This document shows positions 1 through 9,854 of a DNA stretch of 64,000 nt, piece after piece (position 1 is the first letter of the stretch; each line of letters begins with the position of its first letter). A program made the translations under genes and the position numbers. The notes below the pieces were generated by a model. The model was given only the letters and a program-made list of their open reading frames with translations. It had not been told where the DNA came from and did no database searches. The stretch is taken from the NCBI GenBank assembly GCA_016630955.3, contig CM049998.1, positions 1 to 64,000 of the forward strand, read 5' to 3'. The stretch comes from Didymella arachidicola. Taxonomy: Eukaryota > Ascomycota > Dothideomycetes > Pleosporales > Didymellaceae.

Positions 1-114
1 AACCCTAACCCTAACCCTAACCCTAACCCTAACCCTAACCCTAACCCTAACCCTAACCCTAACCCTAACCCTAACCCTAACCCTAACCCTAACCCTAACC
101 CTAACCCTAACCCT
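1..114. repeat. Telomere repeat array
   Basis: Nineteen uninterrupted copies of AACCCT (the C-rich strand of TTAGGG) begin at base 1. The C-rich strand reading inward is what a left chromosome end should show. The array stops cleanly before ATCGAC. Confidence 0.99.
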
Positions 115-117
115 ATC

Positions 118-249
118 GACGGGTTGCCCTTCGGGCACCCTCTTTTCCCCTCTTACGGGCCCACCCCCCACCCCTTTACTCTTCTTAGTAATCCTTTCTA
201 ACGGGTTGCCCTTCGGGCACCCTCCTTTCCCTTCTTACGGGCCTACCCC
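118..249. repeat. Two direct copies of a ~52-bp subtelomeric unit
   Basis: The units at about 118-168 and 199-249 share the core ACGGGTTGCCCTTCGGGCAC, then a pyrimidine run, CTTACGGGC and a C-rich end. The core can fold as TGCCC-TTC-GGGCA. CGGCC/CGGGC plus C-run blocks recur near 1350 and 1418, so the motif brackets the low-complexity zone. Confidence 0.75.
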
Positions 250-465
250 CCTACCCTCCCTAATACGCTTTTATTAATACCTTATTACAGCTTTACTACA
301 CTTTTTCTTTTCTTCTCTTCTCTTAGTATCTTATTATTATAACCTTACTCTACTTTTTATTTCTTCTTTTTATCTTTAATTCTTCTACTACCTAATCTAT
401 TTATTCTCTTATATTATTTCTTAAACTTACTACTTATTCTTTTTTTTAATAATTATTACCTATTG

Positions 466-640
466 TTTTTGTTATACCTACTACCTATTTTTTTATTATA
501 CCTAATACCTATTGTTTTTGTTATACCTACTACCTATTTTTTTTATTATACCTAATACCTACTTTTTTTTTATACCTACTACCTACTTTTTTTTTATACC
601 TACTACCTACTTTTTTTTATATCTACTACCTACTCTTCTC
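466..640. repeat. Degenerate TTATACCTACTACCTA tandem repeats
   Basis: A unit of roughly 28-40 bp (TTATACCTA, C/ATACCTA, then a T-run) is repeated at least five times with drift in T-run length. Confidence 0.7.
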
Positions 641-679
641 TTTTTCTAACCTATAATATCTTATTATAGCTTAGCCTTC

Positions 680-1130
680 TACTATATTCTACTATATCCT
701 ACTATATCCTACTATATTCTACTATATCCTACTATATTCTACTATATTCTACTATATTCTACTATACTTTACTATGCTTTTCCATACCTTACTACATCCT
801 ACTATATTTTACTACACTCTGCTACACTCTGCTATACTCTACTATACCTTACTATATTCTGCTATATTTTACTATACTCTGCTACACTCTACTATACTCT
901 GCTACACTCTACTATACTCTGCTTCTTACTACGCTTTGCTATACCTTACTATACCTAACCCTACCCTACTACACCTTCCTATACCCTGCTACGCTCTGCT
1001 ATATCTTGCTATACTTTGCTATACCTTACTATACTCTATAATACCCTGCTACACTCTACTATACTCTGCTTTTTACTACGCTCTGTAATATCTTACTACA
1101 CCCTACTACACTCTACTATATCTTGCTATA
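680..1130. repeat. 10-mer ACTATATTCT / GCTACACTCT repeat field
   Basis: Ten-base periodicity, starting as ACTATATTCT or ACTATATCCT and drifting to GCTACACTCT, ACTATACTCT and ACTATACCTT. It grades into the ordered 20-mer array that follows. Confidence 0.75.
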
Positions 1131-1140
1131 CTCTGCTACA

Positions 1141-1300
1141 CCCTACTATACCTTGCTACACCCTACTATACCTTGCTACACCCTACTATACCTTGCTACA
1201 CCCTACTATACCTTGCTACACCCTACTATACCTTGCTACACCCTACTATACCTTGCTACACCCTACTATACCTTGCTACACCCTACTATACCTTGCTACA
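1141..1300. repeat. Perfect 20-bp tandem array, 8 copies
   Basis: The unit CCCTACTATACCTTGCTACA occurs eight times in succession with no mismatch that I can see. It looks like a recently homogenised dimer of the surrounding 10-mer repeat. Confidence 0.9.
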
Positions 1301-1345
1301 CCCTGCTATACTCTTCTCTCTTTCCCTTTGCTGCTCTACTCCTTG

Positions 1346-1460
1346 TAACACCTAAACGGCCCACTACCTACCCCCCCTTCTTCTCCTACTCACCCTAACC
1401 GCTCCGCTGCTTGTAACACCTAACGGGCCTACTGCCCACCCCCCCTTCTTCTGCCCCGGA
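1346..1460. repeat. Two copies of a ~40-bp unit next to the helicase gene
   Basis: TAACACCTAAACGGCCCACT, a C-run and TTCTTCT at about 1346-1385 are repeated as TAACACCTAACGGGCCTACT, a C-run and TTCTTCT at about 1415-1455. Confidence 0.65.
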
Positions 1461-1557
1461 CGGCCTACCACCTCCCTACCCTGTTACTCTCTTGCTAATA
1501 CCTTGTCACGGCTTTGCTACGCATATACACCTATTACTTCATCTATTCCCCTGCTTG

Positions 1558-4500
1558 CTACTCTACTCTGCTACCCTCCTCTTCCTCTCCCTCTCGTCCC
1601 CACCCCTCCAACACCAGCCTAATCGCCATCGCCATTGCGTTGCTAAACATCTGTCCCCAAATCTCTGACCTGTGCGGCTTTCCCAGCCACCCAGCGTACG
1701 CCTCGTCTCCCGTCTCTGCAAACCCCAGCTCTCCCATTGCCTGAATCCCACCCCTCGTCAACCGCGCTGCGAATGCCAGCGGCACCACCACGTTCGGCCA
1801 CTGACACCGCTTGTCCATCCCTTCCCCAGTCGCGCAGTACTTCTGACTCACCCAGCACCGTCGACAGTTGTTCTTCACCGTCCGATCCCGCATCTTCACA
1901 CGGAACTCATCTGCCTGCATCCCTGTTCCCCTTGCCCATGCCGTGCACTGCATCGCCCGGTGCCCTTTCCACTGCTCCTCTTCAGCCGTCGGGAACTCCT
2001 GCCTAACCATCCAGCAGATCGCACACCCCTCTCGCAGCTCTGTGAACCCTTCCTCCACCACCGCCCACTCCCGCGACCACTTCTCCTGCTCCTCTATCCA
2101 CACCTCCTCTCCCTCTCCGCACCGGTCGCATCCCGCTGCCCCAATCTGCCCGCAGCTCTGCCCCCGCTCGTCCAGATACGAGCTCATCAGCTCTCGTCGA
2201 CACCCGCTGCCGATCAGAAACTGCCCCATCGCGAGCACCTCCATCTTCTCTCTCTCTCGCTCCATCACCTGCTCCACCTCCCCGTGCCCCACCAGCACCA
2301 CCACATCGTATTGCTCTCCTCCTCGTCCCCCGCGTCCGCTTGCCTGAGCAAAGTCGCTCATGCTCCACGGTGTGCCTACGTGCAAGATGTACACGATGCC
2401 AGCAAAGTCCACTCCCGTCCCCAGCGCCGACGTCGCCACCATCATTCCGCCCCCCTCCACCCACTCCTGTAGCCGGTCTGCGCGATCCACCACCCCTGCG
2501 TGATAGTGTCCGCAGCCCAGCTCCGTCGCGAGCCGCTCGCACTGCACCTTGCTCTTGCAGTACACCACCCCCTTCTGTCCGCTCCGCCGCAGCTTCTCTG
2601 CCCACCGCTTGCACACGAACAGCGCCGTCTCCTCGAGCTTGTCGCGCTGACACCACGACACAAAGTACCGCGCGTTCGGCCGCACCGTGCTTGCTCTCAC
2701 GTACGTTGCGTGACGCACAAGCATGCTCGCCTCAAGCTCTCCCTCCTGCAGCGGCGGCAGCGTTGCTGTCAGCATCACCATCGGACTACCCAGCAGCCGC
2801 AAGTTCTTCATCGCCAGCAGCTTCTCTCGCCAATTCCTCGCCGTGAACACCAGATGACACTCGTCAATCACCACCCTATGCAGCAGCCCCTTTCCTTTCA
2901 GCATCCGCGCGTAGCCAAGAAAGTTGCCAGTGCTTGTTATGTCGCCAGCTACGTCTGCACTGACTACCACCACAGATGCCGGGTTGTTCTCGCCGTGCTT
3001 CCACTCCATGCACTCGACGCCGCACTGCTGAATCCTCCTGACTAGATCTTCAATCAGCGCCCGGTACGGCACGACGACCACCGTTACCCCCGGCTCCTCC
3101 ACGCAAGCCGGCAGCGTGAACAGCAAGCTCTTGCCTCCGCCCGTCGGAAGCACGACGATGAGCGGCGTCTGCTTCTCCAGCACCGCGTGCAAAGCCTGCT
3201 CCTGCTCCACCGATCGAAAGCCAACATCTTGCTTGCCTAGCACCTGCTGCAGCCCCCTGTGTATCGCATCTGCTCGCGGGTCTGCAAACCGCACTTCTTT
3301 CTCTTTCGGCAGCCCAACAAGTGCCGACGACGTGCTGTTGCTCATCCGTCGCTTTGTCGTCCTGCTCGGCTCTACGGGCTTCGCTGCGCTCCCATCCACC
3401 CCTAAGAAGCGGTGCCATGCTGCGCTAAGCGGCCGGAACGCATCAACGGACCGCACGCTGAGATGCTTCACGATATCCATCGGCACGCTGTAGTTGCCTA
3501 CCCCCATTGCGGTTGTGCGTGAGTTCTGCAGCTCAAGAACGTCTTCGCCATCGTCGTCCACTTCCGCCTCTTCTGTCTCGCCAACGTCGTCCTGATAGCC
3601 CCTGCTGAACGACTCTCCCACCTTGACTCGCCCAATACCTACTGCCGTGTGTCGGTACTCTAGCGTGTGCAGCACCACGCCCAGCCTCTTCCCTGTCTCG
3701 CGCTTCAGCACCCTCGTGAGCCGGCCGGTGTCCCACGCGCCCTGCGCGTCTTGCCACACGTAGTCGCTGTAGCTGCCGCTTAGCACCTGCAGCGTTAGAT
3801 ACTCGCGGAACGGCTGTACGTAGACCAAGTACACCGCCATCACCTGCCCTAGCTGCGGCGGCAAGAACCGCGGCACAATCTTCGGCTTGTCCCACTGCGA
3901 CTGCGACTTGTGATAGCGGACCACTGTCATCACCTGCCCGTCCACGACGAAGATGTTGCGGTCCTGCAGTACGCCGTTGCGGTGCCGAATCGTCGTGATC
4001 TCGGACCCACGCCCGGGCTGTCCTGACGTGATGTGCACGCTGCAGAGCAGTAGTTCCAAGAAGCGATCCATCTGTCGCATGTACTGCCGCACCGCCTTGA
4101 CGCTCCACTGCCCGTCCGCACGCTTCAATCGCAGCCCGCCCGCTGTAGTCATCGCTCTCCTAAGCATCCAAACCAGCCCGCCTTGCAGTTTGTTGCCCGG
4201 AGCGTCGACAAACGACGTGCGTCGTTTTGTGAACGTGACGTCGTCAACTACTTGCTTCAAATCAACGGTAACCCGCTCTTCCTCGCCGTCCACCCAGCAC
4301 AGCTCCCACAGCATCTGCTCTGTTTCAGCCAGCAAGTCCTGCGCCATCTTGCAGAAGCGGCGGATGACGATCGGTCGGCCGTTCAGATAGAACGTCTGCT
4401 TGTCCTCTGACCAGTATGCGTTGCCTGAGTTGCCGGCCGTCAGTCCAATGTGCTTGCCGTACGCCAGCATGCTGATCATCTCGCTCATTGGGCTGAACGT

Positions 4501-5925
4501 GCCGTCTGCTAGCTGCTTGTGCCGCGTTGCCAGAAAGTTGTCGCGGTCTTCTTCTGTCTGCGTGTCGCGCTGCCCTCCTGGGAGCAGCTTCTCTAGAGCG
4601 AGCACCCGCACGCAGTACACCATCCCCGCCAGCATGTACGAGTAGTTCTTTGCGGTCCGCAAGCGGCCCGTGTCTACATCAATCCCAAGCACCGCCAGAA
4701 ACTGAATCAAACCAGTAGACAACGCCACGGGATGATACGTCGTGAAGATGAACGAGCTGATAGACGCAAGAAGCGCCTCCGTCTGAGCGCCTCTGTCGTC
4801 GCCATTCAGCGCGTCCCACAGCCTGATCGCACACAACTTCTGCTCAGCTGTCCACGTAAAGAGCTCGCGCGTGTCCTTCATCATGTCTGGTGCCTGTTGA
4901 CTGCGTGTCCTGCGCCGGGGCTGCGGGCTGTCGTCGTCAGCCTCACTGCCTTCCGCCTCGTCTTCGCTGTCTTCGTCGCTGCTCGACGCCGCACTGCTTT
5001 CTGATCGAGCAGCTGTGTCGCGTTGCTGTCGGAAACGCATAACCTGCTGCTCTTCATCTCCTAGCACGCGTAGATAGAAGCAGACAAACCTCACTATATA
5101 GCTTGCGTACACAGCCTGACTCTCTGGGTTCTGCAGTCGCCCCAACGGCCGCACGTCGATCTCGCTCTGCTTTGCGCTCCGCAGCCAGCGCCTGAGTTCT
5201 TGCGGAAGCGTAGCCAATCCCTTGACGCTTCTCTCAATCAGTCCCTCTGCAAGCTGAGCAGCTAGCTTGAGCTTGTGCTCGCTCCGATCGGGAGCCCGGG
5301 CTTGATGGGCCAGATGAACAAGATTTCGATCCTTGAAGAACTCTAACCAGCCTGTCCGCTTAAACCAGCCTGTCTTGTCTGTCTTTGCAGCCTCTTCAAG
5401 TGTTTGAAGCTCTTCTTCGACTTCTTGTTGTGTCAGTTTATACTCGGCAAGCTGCCTCTGAACTGCAACTTCGACGTCGTCGTTTAGAGCATTTTCGGCT
5501 ACAGCTACATCAACAACAAAATATCGCTGTAAAACCCCTGTGCGGAAAAAGCTCTGTACTTTGACAGTGTGATAGAGCGCGCCTTTTTCTCCTAGCCAAG
5601 CTTGCTGGTGATCTTTCTTACAGTGCATGCGCATTGTGTCCTTGTTGATAGTGATGAAGCTGCATGTCTTGCACTGCAGCCCGTCTAGCGGCTTCCCAAG
5701 CTCTTCTATCGGTCGCGCCGGCTCATCTGGAAGCTCAACGTCTGCTGCGTCAATCAGCGCGAATTGATTGAAGCGTTCAACAACTTGTTTTCGAGTTGCA
5801 GCGGGCACGCTGTGATGCTGCAAGAGATGCGTGTTGAGATTAACAACAGCAGTGTGATGCTCCCTGCATACTAAGACGCTGTAGTCTTCTAGAAAACAGT
5901 GAACATTGTCGCAGGTTAGAAGTGG
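1558..5925 (-). CDS. Telomere-linked RecQ-type helicase (TLH)
   Basis: A single long frame of about 1455 codons ends 1443 bp from the telomere repeats and is transcribed toward it. The N-terminus carries an OrsD/DUF3505-like C2H2 finger (C-x2-C with a MHCKKDH end). The middle domain (about residues 330-840, counted from base 5823) is homologous to the three upstream paralogues and contains PGRGSE, YHKSQ and EYRHTAV, with no GH before the NYS. The RecQ-type helicase core follows: Walker A LPTGGGKS (about 890), DECH (about 985) and motif VI QASGRGGRGG (about 1160). The C-terminus is Cys-rich (CDRC, CAIC, CRRC). No ATG occurs in the open frame before the stop at 5926-5928, so the 5' end must be spliced from upstream or the copy is 5' truncated. 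Known family role: subtelomeric helicases of unclear function, possibly in telomere maintenance or recombination. Confidence 0.9.
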   Translation of the reverse strand, partial: PLLTCDNVHCFLEDYSVLVCREHHTAVVNLNTHLLQHHSVPAATRKQVVERFNQFALIDAADVELPDEPARPIEELGKPLDGLQCKTCSFITINKDTMRMHCKKDHQQAWLGEKGALYHTVKVQSFFRTGVLQRYFVVDVAVAENALNDDVEVAVQRQLAEYKLTQQEVEEELQTLEEAAKTDKTGWFKRTGWLEFFKDRNLVHLAHQARAPDRSEHKLKLAAQLAEGLIERSVKGLATLPQELRRWLRSAKQSEIDVRPLGRLQNPESQAVYASYIVRFVCFYLRVLGDEEQQVMRFRQQRDTAARSESSAASSSDEDSEDEAEGSEADDDSPQPRRRTRSQQAPDMMKDTRELFTWTAEQKLCAIRLWDALNGDDRGAQTEALLASISSFIFTTYHPVALSTGLIQFLAVLGIDVDTGRLRTAKNYSYMLAGMVYCVRVLALEKLLPGGQRDTQTEEDRDNFLATRHKQLADGTFSPMSEMISMLAYGKHIGLTAGNSGNAYWSEDKQTFYLNGRPIVIRRFCKMAQDLLAETEQMLWELCWVDGEEERVTVDLKQVVDDVTFTKRRTSFVDAPGNKLQGGLVWMLRRAMTTAGGLRLKRADGQWSVKAVRQYMRQMDRFLELLLCSVHITSGQPGRGSEITTIRHRNGVLQDRNIFVVDGQVMTVVRYHKSQSQWDKPKIVPRFLPPQLGQVMAVYLVYVQPFREYLTLQVLSGSYSDYVWQDAQGAWDTGRLTRVLKRETGKRLGVVLHTLEYRHTAVGIGRVKVGESFSRGYQDDVGETEEAEVDDDGEDVLELQNSRTTAMGVGNYSVPMDIVKHLSVRSVDAFRPLSAAWHRFLGVDGSAAKPVEPSRTTKRRMSNSTSSALVGLPKEKEVRFADPRADAIHRGLQQVLGKQDVGFRSVEQEQALHAVLEKQTPLIVVLPTGGGKSLLFTLPACVEEPGVTVVVVPYRALIEDLVRRIQQCGVECMEWKHGENNPASVVVVSADVAGDITSTGNFLGYARMLKGKGLLHRVVIDECHLVFTARNWREKLLAMKNLRLLGSPMVMLTATLPPLQEGELEASMLVRHATYVRASTVRPNARYFVSWCQRDKLEETALFVCKRWAEKLRRSGQKGVVYCKSKVQCERLATELGCGHYHAGVVDRADRLQEWVEGGGMMVATSALGTGVDFAGIVYILHVGTPWSMSDFAQASGRGGRGGEQYDVVVLVGHGEVEQVMEREREKMEVLAMGQFLIGSGCRRELMSSYLDERGQSCGQIGAAGCDRCGEGEEVWIEEQEKWSREWAVVEEGFTELREGCAICWMVRQEFPTAEEEQWKGHRAMQCTAWARGTGMQADEFRVKMRDRTVKNNCRRCWVSQKYCATGEGMDKRCQWPNVVVPLAFAARLTRGGIQAMGELGFAETGDEAYAGWLGKPHRSEIWGQMFSNAMAMAIRLVLEGWGREGEEEEGSRVE

Positions 5926-6022
5926 CTAAGTCACTATTAAGGTAATTTATATATTATTGAATTACTATAGTTGTTAGTACACTTTACATGCAGAGGACGT
6001 GTTTAGTTACAGAACACTAAAC
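5926..6022 (-). other. Possible intron joining the helicase to the upstream ORF
   Basis: The helicase frame opens exactly after a TTAG at 5926-5929, which could be a 3' splice site, and a perfect branch-point TACTAAC lies at 5979-5973 on the minus strand. The upstream paralogue frame ends at 6017-6019, and a GT just before its stop (around 6022) is phase-compatible. The donor (GTCGTT) is weak. This may be a real intron or simply the spacer between two genes. Confidence 0.35.
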
Positions 6023-9000
6023 GACTATAAAGTATTTCTGCAGACCACCTGTTCGGAAGAAGCTCTGTACCTTCACTGAATTATACAACTGGCTCTTGTC
6101 GCCTAACCAAGCAAGTTTATGATCTCGGTTGCAGTGCATCCGAATCTGATCTTTGCTAACAGTGATATACCCGCATGCTCTGCACTCTAGCCCAGCAAGT
6201 GGCTTACCAAGCTGTTCTATAGCCTGCGTGGGCTCTTTAGGCAGCTCTATCTTGCTTGGAGCCACTGGTTCAAGGCGACTAAAACAGTCAACAACCTGTC
6301 TTCGTACTGAAGCAGGCACTTTGTGGTGCTGCAACATATGGCGGTCAAGACTCATAACTGCGGTATGATGTTGCTTGCATACGAAGACCTTGAAGTCTTC
6401 TAAAAAGCAGAACACATCTGCGCAGTTACTTAACGATACTTGTGAGCCCCTCTTACGATACCGGAGCGTTCCATTGGGGTCTTCGCCCCCTTGGTTTGTT
6501 AGCGCTCGTTGGGAGGCAGCTTTGCAGAGTTTTTGCATCTTGTGCTCATGCTCTAGGGCGGCAAGATCTGCTCGTAAAGCATCAATCTTTTGCTGTATTG
6601 GACTTATACTCTCATCTGAGTCGCGCCTTCGCTTCCGCGGTCGCTCATTCTCGCCAGCGGCCGATGCCTCGATCTGCGATACTGTGCTCTCTTCGGGTAC
6701 TTCAAGTGTTTGTGTAGTCCTATTAGTCAAGAACGCATCATCCTTTGGTGGCAGAAACATTGAATGCTCTACTGGAGCTTCTGGTAAACTTCTGTTTGCA
6801 CTAAAGCTGAGAATAGCCTGATCTGTGCTTTGTCTGTCGACACCCAGAAATTGATGCCATACCTTACTGACTTCGAGGTATCGTTCTAATAACTCAGGTT
6901 GCAGCTTGGCAGGATAGGCACGATCCAAAGCGTACGCGCCAGCATGGGTAGCTGGATTATGTCCTGTCTGGAAAGAGAGAAGTCGTAATAGTCCATCGCG
7001 ATCCCTCGGAGTGTGAGGATCAAAAGGCTGGGCAATATCTAGAAGATGCTTCTTGCTAATAGCTACTGCAATCTGGCGATACATTTGAAAATGGAGCAGT
7101 ATCGGGCATTCTGGTGTGGATTGCTGCAGGAGCTTCGAGCAGACTGATGAGCTGAAACACGACACAGGTGTGTCGTACGCAGTGAACAAGTGCGGATTGG
7201 TTGGAACGCTTGTGTTGACAAGCTTTAGTTGTCGGCTAAGGAAATCGCTGAATGGTCTGATGTATGCGAGGTAAAGGAACAGGCACCTCTCTACTGATGA
7301 GCAGGGAACTCGAACAACAAAAAAAGAGTTGTTCGAGTTCTGGCTAGCTTTATTGTACGAAAAGACTAGCAAGATCCGGCCCTGGCAAATGAAGATGTTG
7401 CGTTGCACTGCGGCAGTGTCTGCCCAGCGCAGAACCCGAAGCTCCTCTCCTCTAGCAGGCATTCCGCTGGTCACATGGATACTACTGAACAGTACTTCGA
7501 CCATGTTGTTATATTGTTTCAGGTAGGACATTGCTTTCTCTCGGCCTCTGCCTTGTAGGGAGAACCCCCTCCCTTCTTTAGAGAAGGCTCTTCGGCTCAA
7601 ATGCTTAAAGCTAGTCTGTAGCTGATTTGCTGGCTCTTGCAGGAACGAATAACCTGGGCGGTGCCTTGATAGATCCTCTTTTAAGGTATGGAGATCTACC
7701 TTAGGCCACCAGTCAAACATGAGGTCTCGCGTGATTCTTTCAAGTCTAGCAAGGAGGCAGTGGATTGTATAGCGGAATTCATGCATAGAGATGCGAGAAC
7801 CAGCGATGTCTAGGGTCTGACCATCGAGGGACCAAGATAGGTTGGTGCGTGGTCCTTCGCGTTTGGCAATGGCTCTGCCGTGCTGCAAACGCTCAATCAG
7901 GTAGCCCATAGGTGAGAGACTGCCGCGTTGGAGGTATGCTGGGCGAATCTCTACACAGAGACGTTTGCCCTGATCAGCATAGGCTGCTCGTGCTGGCCAG
8001 AGAACATCAAGGGTAGTGTACCCTCGCAGCGGCAAGGCGTACTCGAGAATAATAAGTCTACCAATCCACAGTAGAGCTGATAGGTACGGTGTGTAGTCGT
8101 AAGCTGTACGGTATGCCAACTCGTACGGATGGATACCCAGCACACCAGAGAAGTGGACAATTGCTTTGCCTTCCAATATGCCGTCTGTGGACACATCCGT
8201 CCAAAATAGCACGAGCAGCTGAAAGACGGTTTCTGATAAACGGGAAGAGAACGTAGGCTCTGCCTTACTGAATCCTTTTGTGGACAGATCTGACCAGACA
8301 GATTTCACGATATCCGCCTGTGCGTCCGACAGCTGAAGCCCATATACCTCGCTTAAGCTTTGATTGAGCTTCTGACATACCTGCCATGATCGGAATACAT
8401 AGCACAGAAAGCGGTTTAGGAAGGAGCGGTACCTAGCTTTCGTAGCGTCTCGTTGAGGTAGCTCGAAGGGATACGCGTAGAAGTGTGACCCCCAGCTTCG
8501 CAGCCAGCAGCGCAAGACTCGCGGAGTTTGTTCTAATGTTTCCTCGCAGCGATCAAGCACGAGATGAACAATTTCTGATAGTTGTCTTAGTTTTGACTCT
8601 GTAGCTGCGGAGCTGATCCACTCCACGCTGTTCCAGGTGCCGAGGTGAATAGCTTCACCGGTAGAAGTGGCCAACCTAGAAGTAGCAATAATCAGATGGA
8701 GCGGCTTTTGGGCAAACCACCGCGTCCAACCACAACCGCGCAGCCAGTCGGTTTTCTCGTCATGCTCAAGCTCGTTGCTTAGGGCCATCAGTTCTTGATC
8801 TTGCTGTAAGAGCCTAGCTTCCTCCTCGGCTTCCATCAGCAGAAGAGCGGCGGTCGCAGGGTCGTCTGACACGGATCCGTCCTGGCTTGATCTTCTTCTG
8901 CTTTGAATTGTGTGTGTAGCGTGTGCTACCCTCCAGGTACCTCCCACGTTTCGCCTGATAGGAGACCATCGCTGGACGAAGCAGAATAGATCATTGCGCG

Positions 9001-9342
9001 TCCTCTGCCCCCTACTGCACTGCGTCTTCCGAAAATGCAGCAGCATTGTATCCCAACTACAAGTTGTCAAGTCGCACTGCGGACAGGAGTAGCCTCGCTC
9101 GGGTGGCGCTAGGAAATCTAAGCTAGAAGAGTTATTTGCACGAGGGACAACGTCTGCATCAATCTGCGATACAGGAAGTCCTTTATACTGAGAAAGGATA
9201 ATTTCGCATATGGACGATCGAGTTTTGTGGTAGTGGCGGAGGTGGTAACGGAGCGTCTTGTAGGGTATAACGCTTCTACATGGGGTGCACAACAGGTGTC
9301 CATGTTCTGGCAGATAGGAGATAATGTTTGGCACTTCGGGTT
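6017..9342 (-). CDS. TLH-family paralogue, YR-like domain, no helicase (main exon)
   Basis: About 1105 codons. N-terminal OrsD-like C2H2 fingers (CTPCRSVIPY, then CPQC) are followed by the shared central domain. Numbered from base 9334, it shows the arrangement of a tyrosine recombinase active site: Arg628 (ARGEEL), Lys662 (YNK), Arg753 (YRQIAV), His792 (QTGH) and Tyr801 (AYAL), with nine residues from His to Tyr. A basic and coiled-coil stretch follows (RPRKRRR, then a heptad-like helix). The last ~140 residues are a second OrsD-type finger module closely matching the N-terminus of the helicase protein, and it ends at a stop straight after YFIVV. The frame opens after a stop at 9350-9352 with a CTGCAG acceptor at 9343-9348. 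A helicase domain is absent. It could be an independent gene or the 5' part of the helicase gene. Confidence 0.75.
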
Positions 9343-9414
9343 CTGCAGGCTATCTATAATTAGCAAGTGAGGGTGAGATAGAATAAAAAGTGCGGCAAAG
9401 GTACGTCATTCACA

Positions 9415-9543
9415 TGCCTTGCTCTTTGCTGAGTCGCCTGAATGGACAGTCCATGAGGAAGGGTTAGAGGCGCTTTCAGAAAAGACACCGGCTTCTGGAT
9501 TACCCGTGTAGACTATCCAGCGAGACGCTGTCTGGTGAGACAT
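9415..9543 (-). CDS. Probable first exon of the 6017-9342 paralogue
   Basis: ATG at 9543 begins a short peptide with W-I-V-YTGNP, which matches W-R-I-YTGNP in exon 1 of the intact paralogue at 16144. The homologous donor (after SKA) reads GCAT|GTGAAT here instead of GCAG|GTGTCC. Joined to the CTGCAG acceptor in the correct phase it would make TAA, so either another donor is used or the first exon is disabled. Confidence 0.45.
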
Positions 9544-9854
9544 AGCACTACTTTGTTGCTAACAGTAGCACACAATTGAATAGCAGGCCGTGGCGTCTTA
9601 GTTAATGCGTAAGCAGGTAAAAGTAGTACAGAACAACAGGTAACAAGCAGGAACTGCTATAGCTGCCCTGTGTTGGAGCATGCATGCCCGTGCAGGGCCG
9701 AGCTAGACCGAAATAGAGCATCAAAAGGGGTCGACTCCAGGCTAAGGCTGGGAGGGGACGAAGTAGGGCCGAAGTCGCGCACTATACCGCATCAAGCGCG
9801 AACGAGGCTCGGGGTCGTGGCGGTCGCGTGGAGGTAGGTACGGAAGAGTTGAAT
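9544..9854. other. Spacer between paralogues
   Basis: About 310 bp upstream of the candidate start at 9543 and downstream of the stop at 9855. No coding signal seen. It should hold the promoter of the 6017-9543 gene and the 3' end of the next one. Confidence 0.6.

Larger units (their letters stand above)
115..1557. other. Subtelomeric pyrimidine-rich non-coding block
   Basis: This stretch between the telomere and the helicase stop codon is almost wholly T, C and A on the plus strand and consists of short degenerate tandem repeats, listed separately. Open frames here are only translations of the repeat (TLLHPTIPCY-like periods) and are not genes. No transposon ends or RNA genes were seen. Confidence 0.85.

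Noticed and set aside
774..1398. Overlapping 60-110 codon frames near the telomere
   Set aside because: They are translations of the 10- and 20-bp tandem repeats and have no natural amino-acid composition.
1672..4718. Long plus-strand frames opposite the helicase
   Set aside because: Pro/Ser/Arg/His-rich shadows of a GC-rich minus-strand coding region, with no domain signal.
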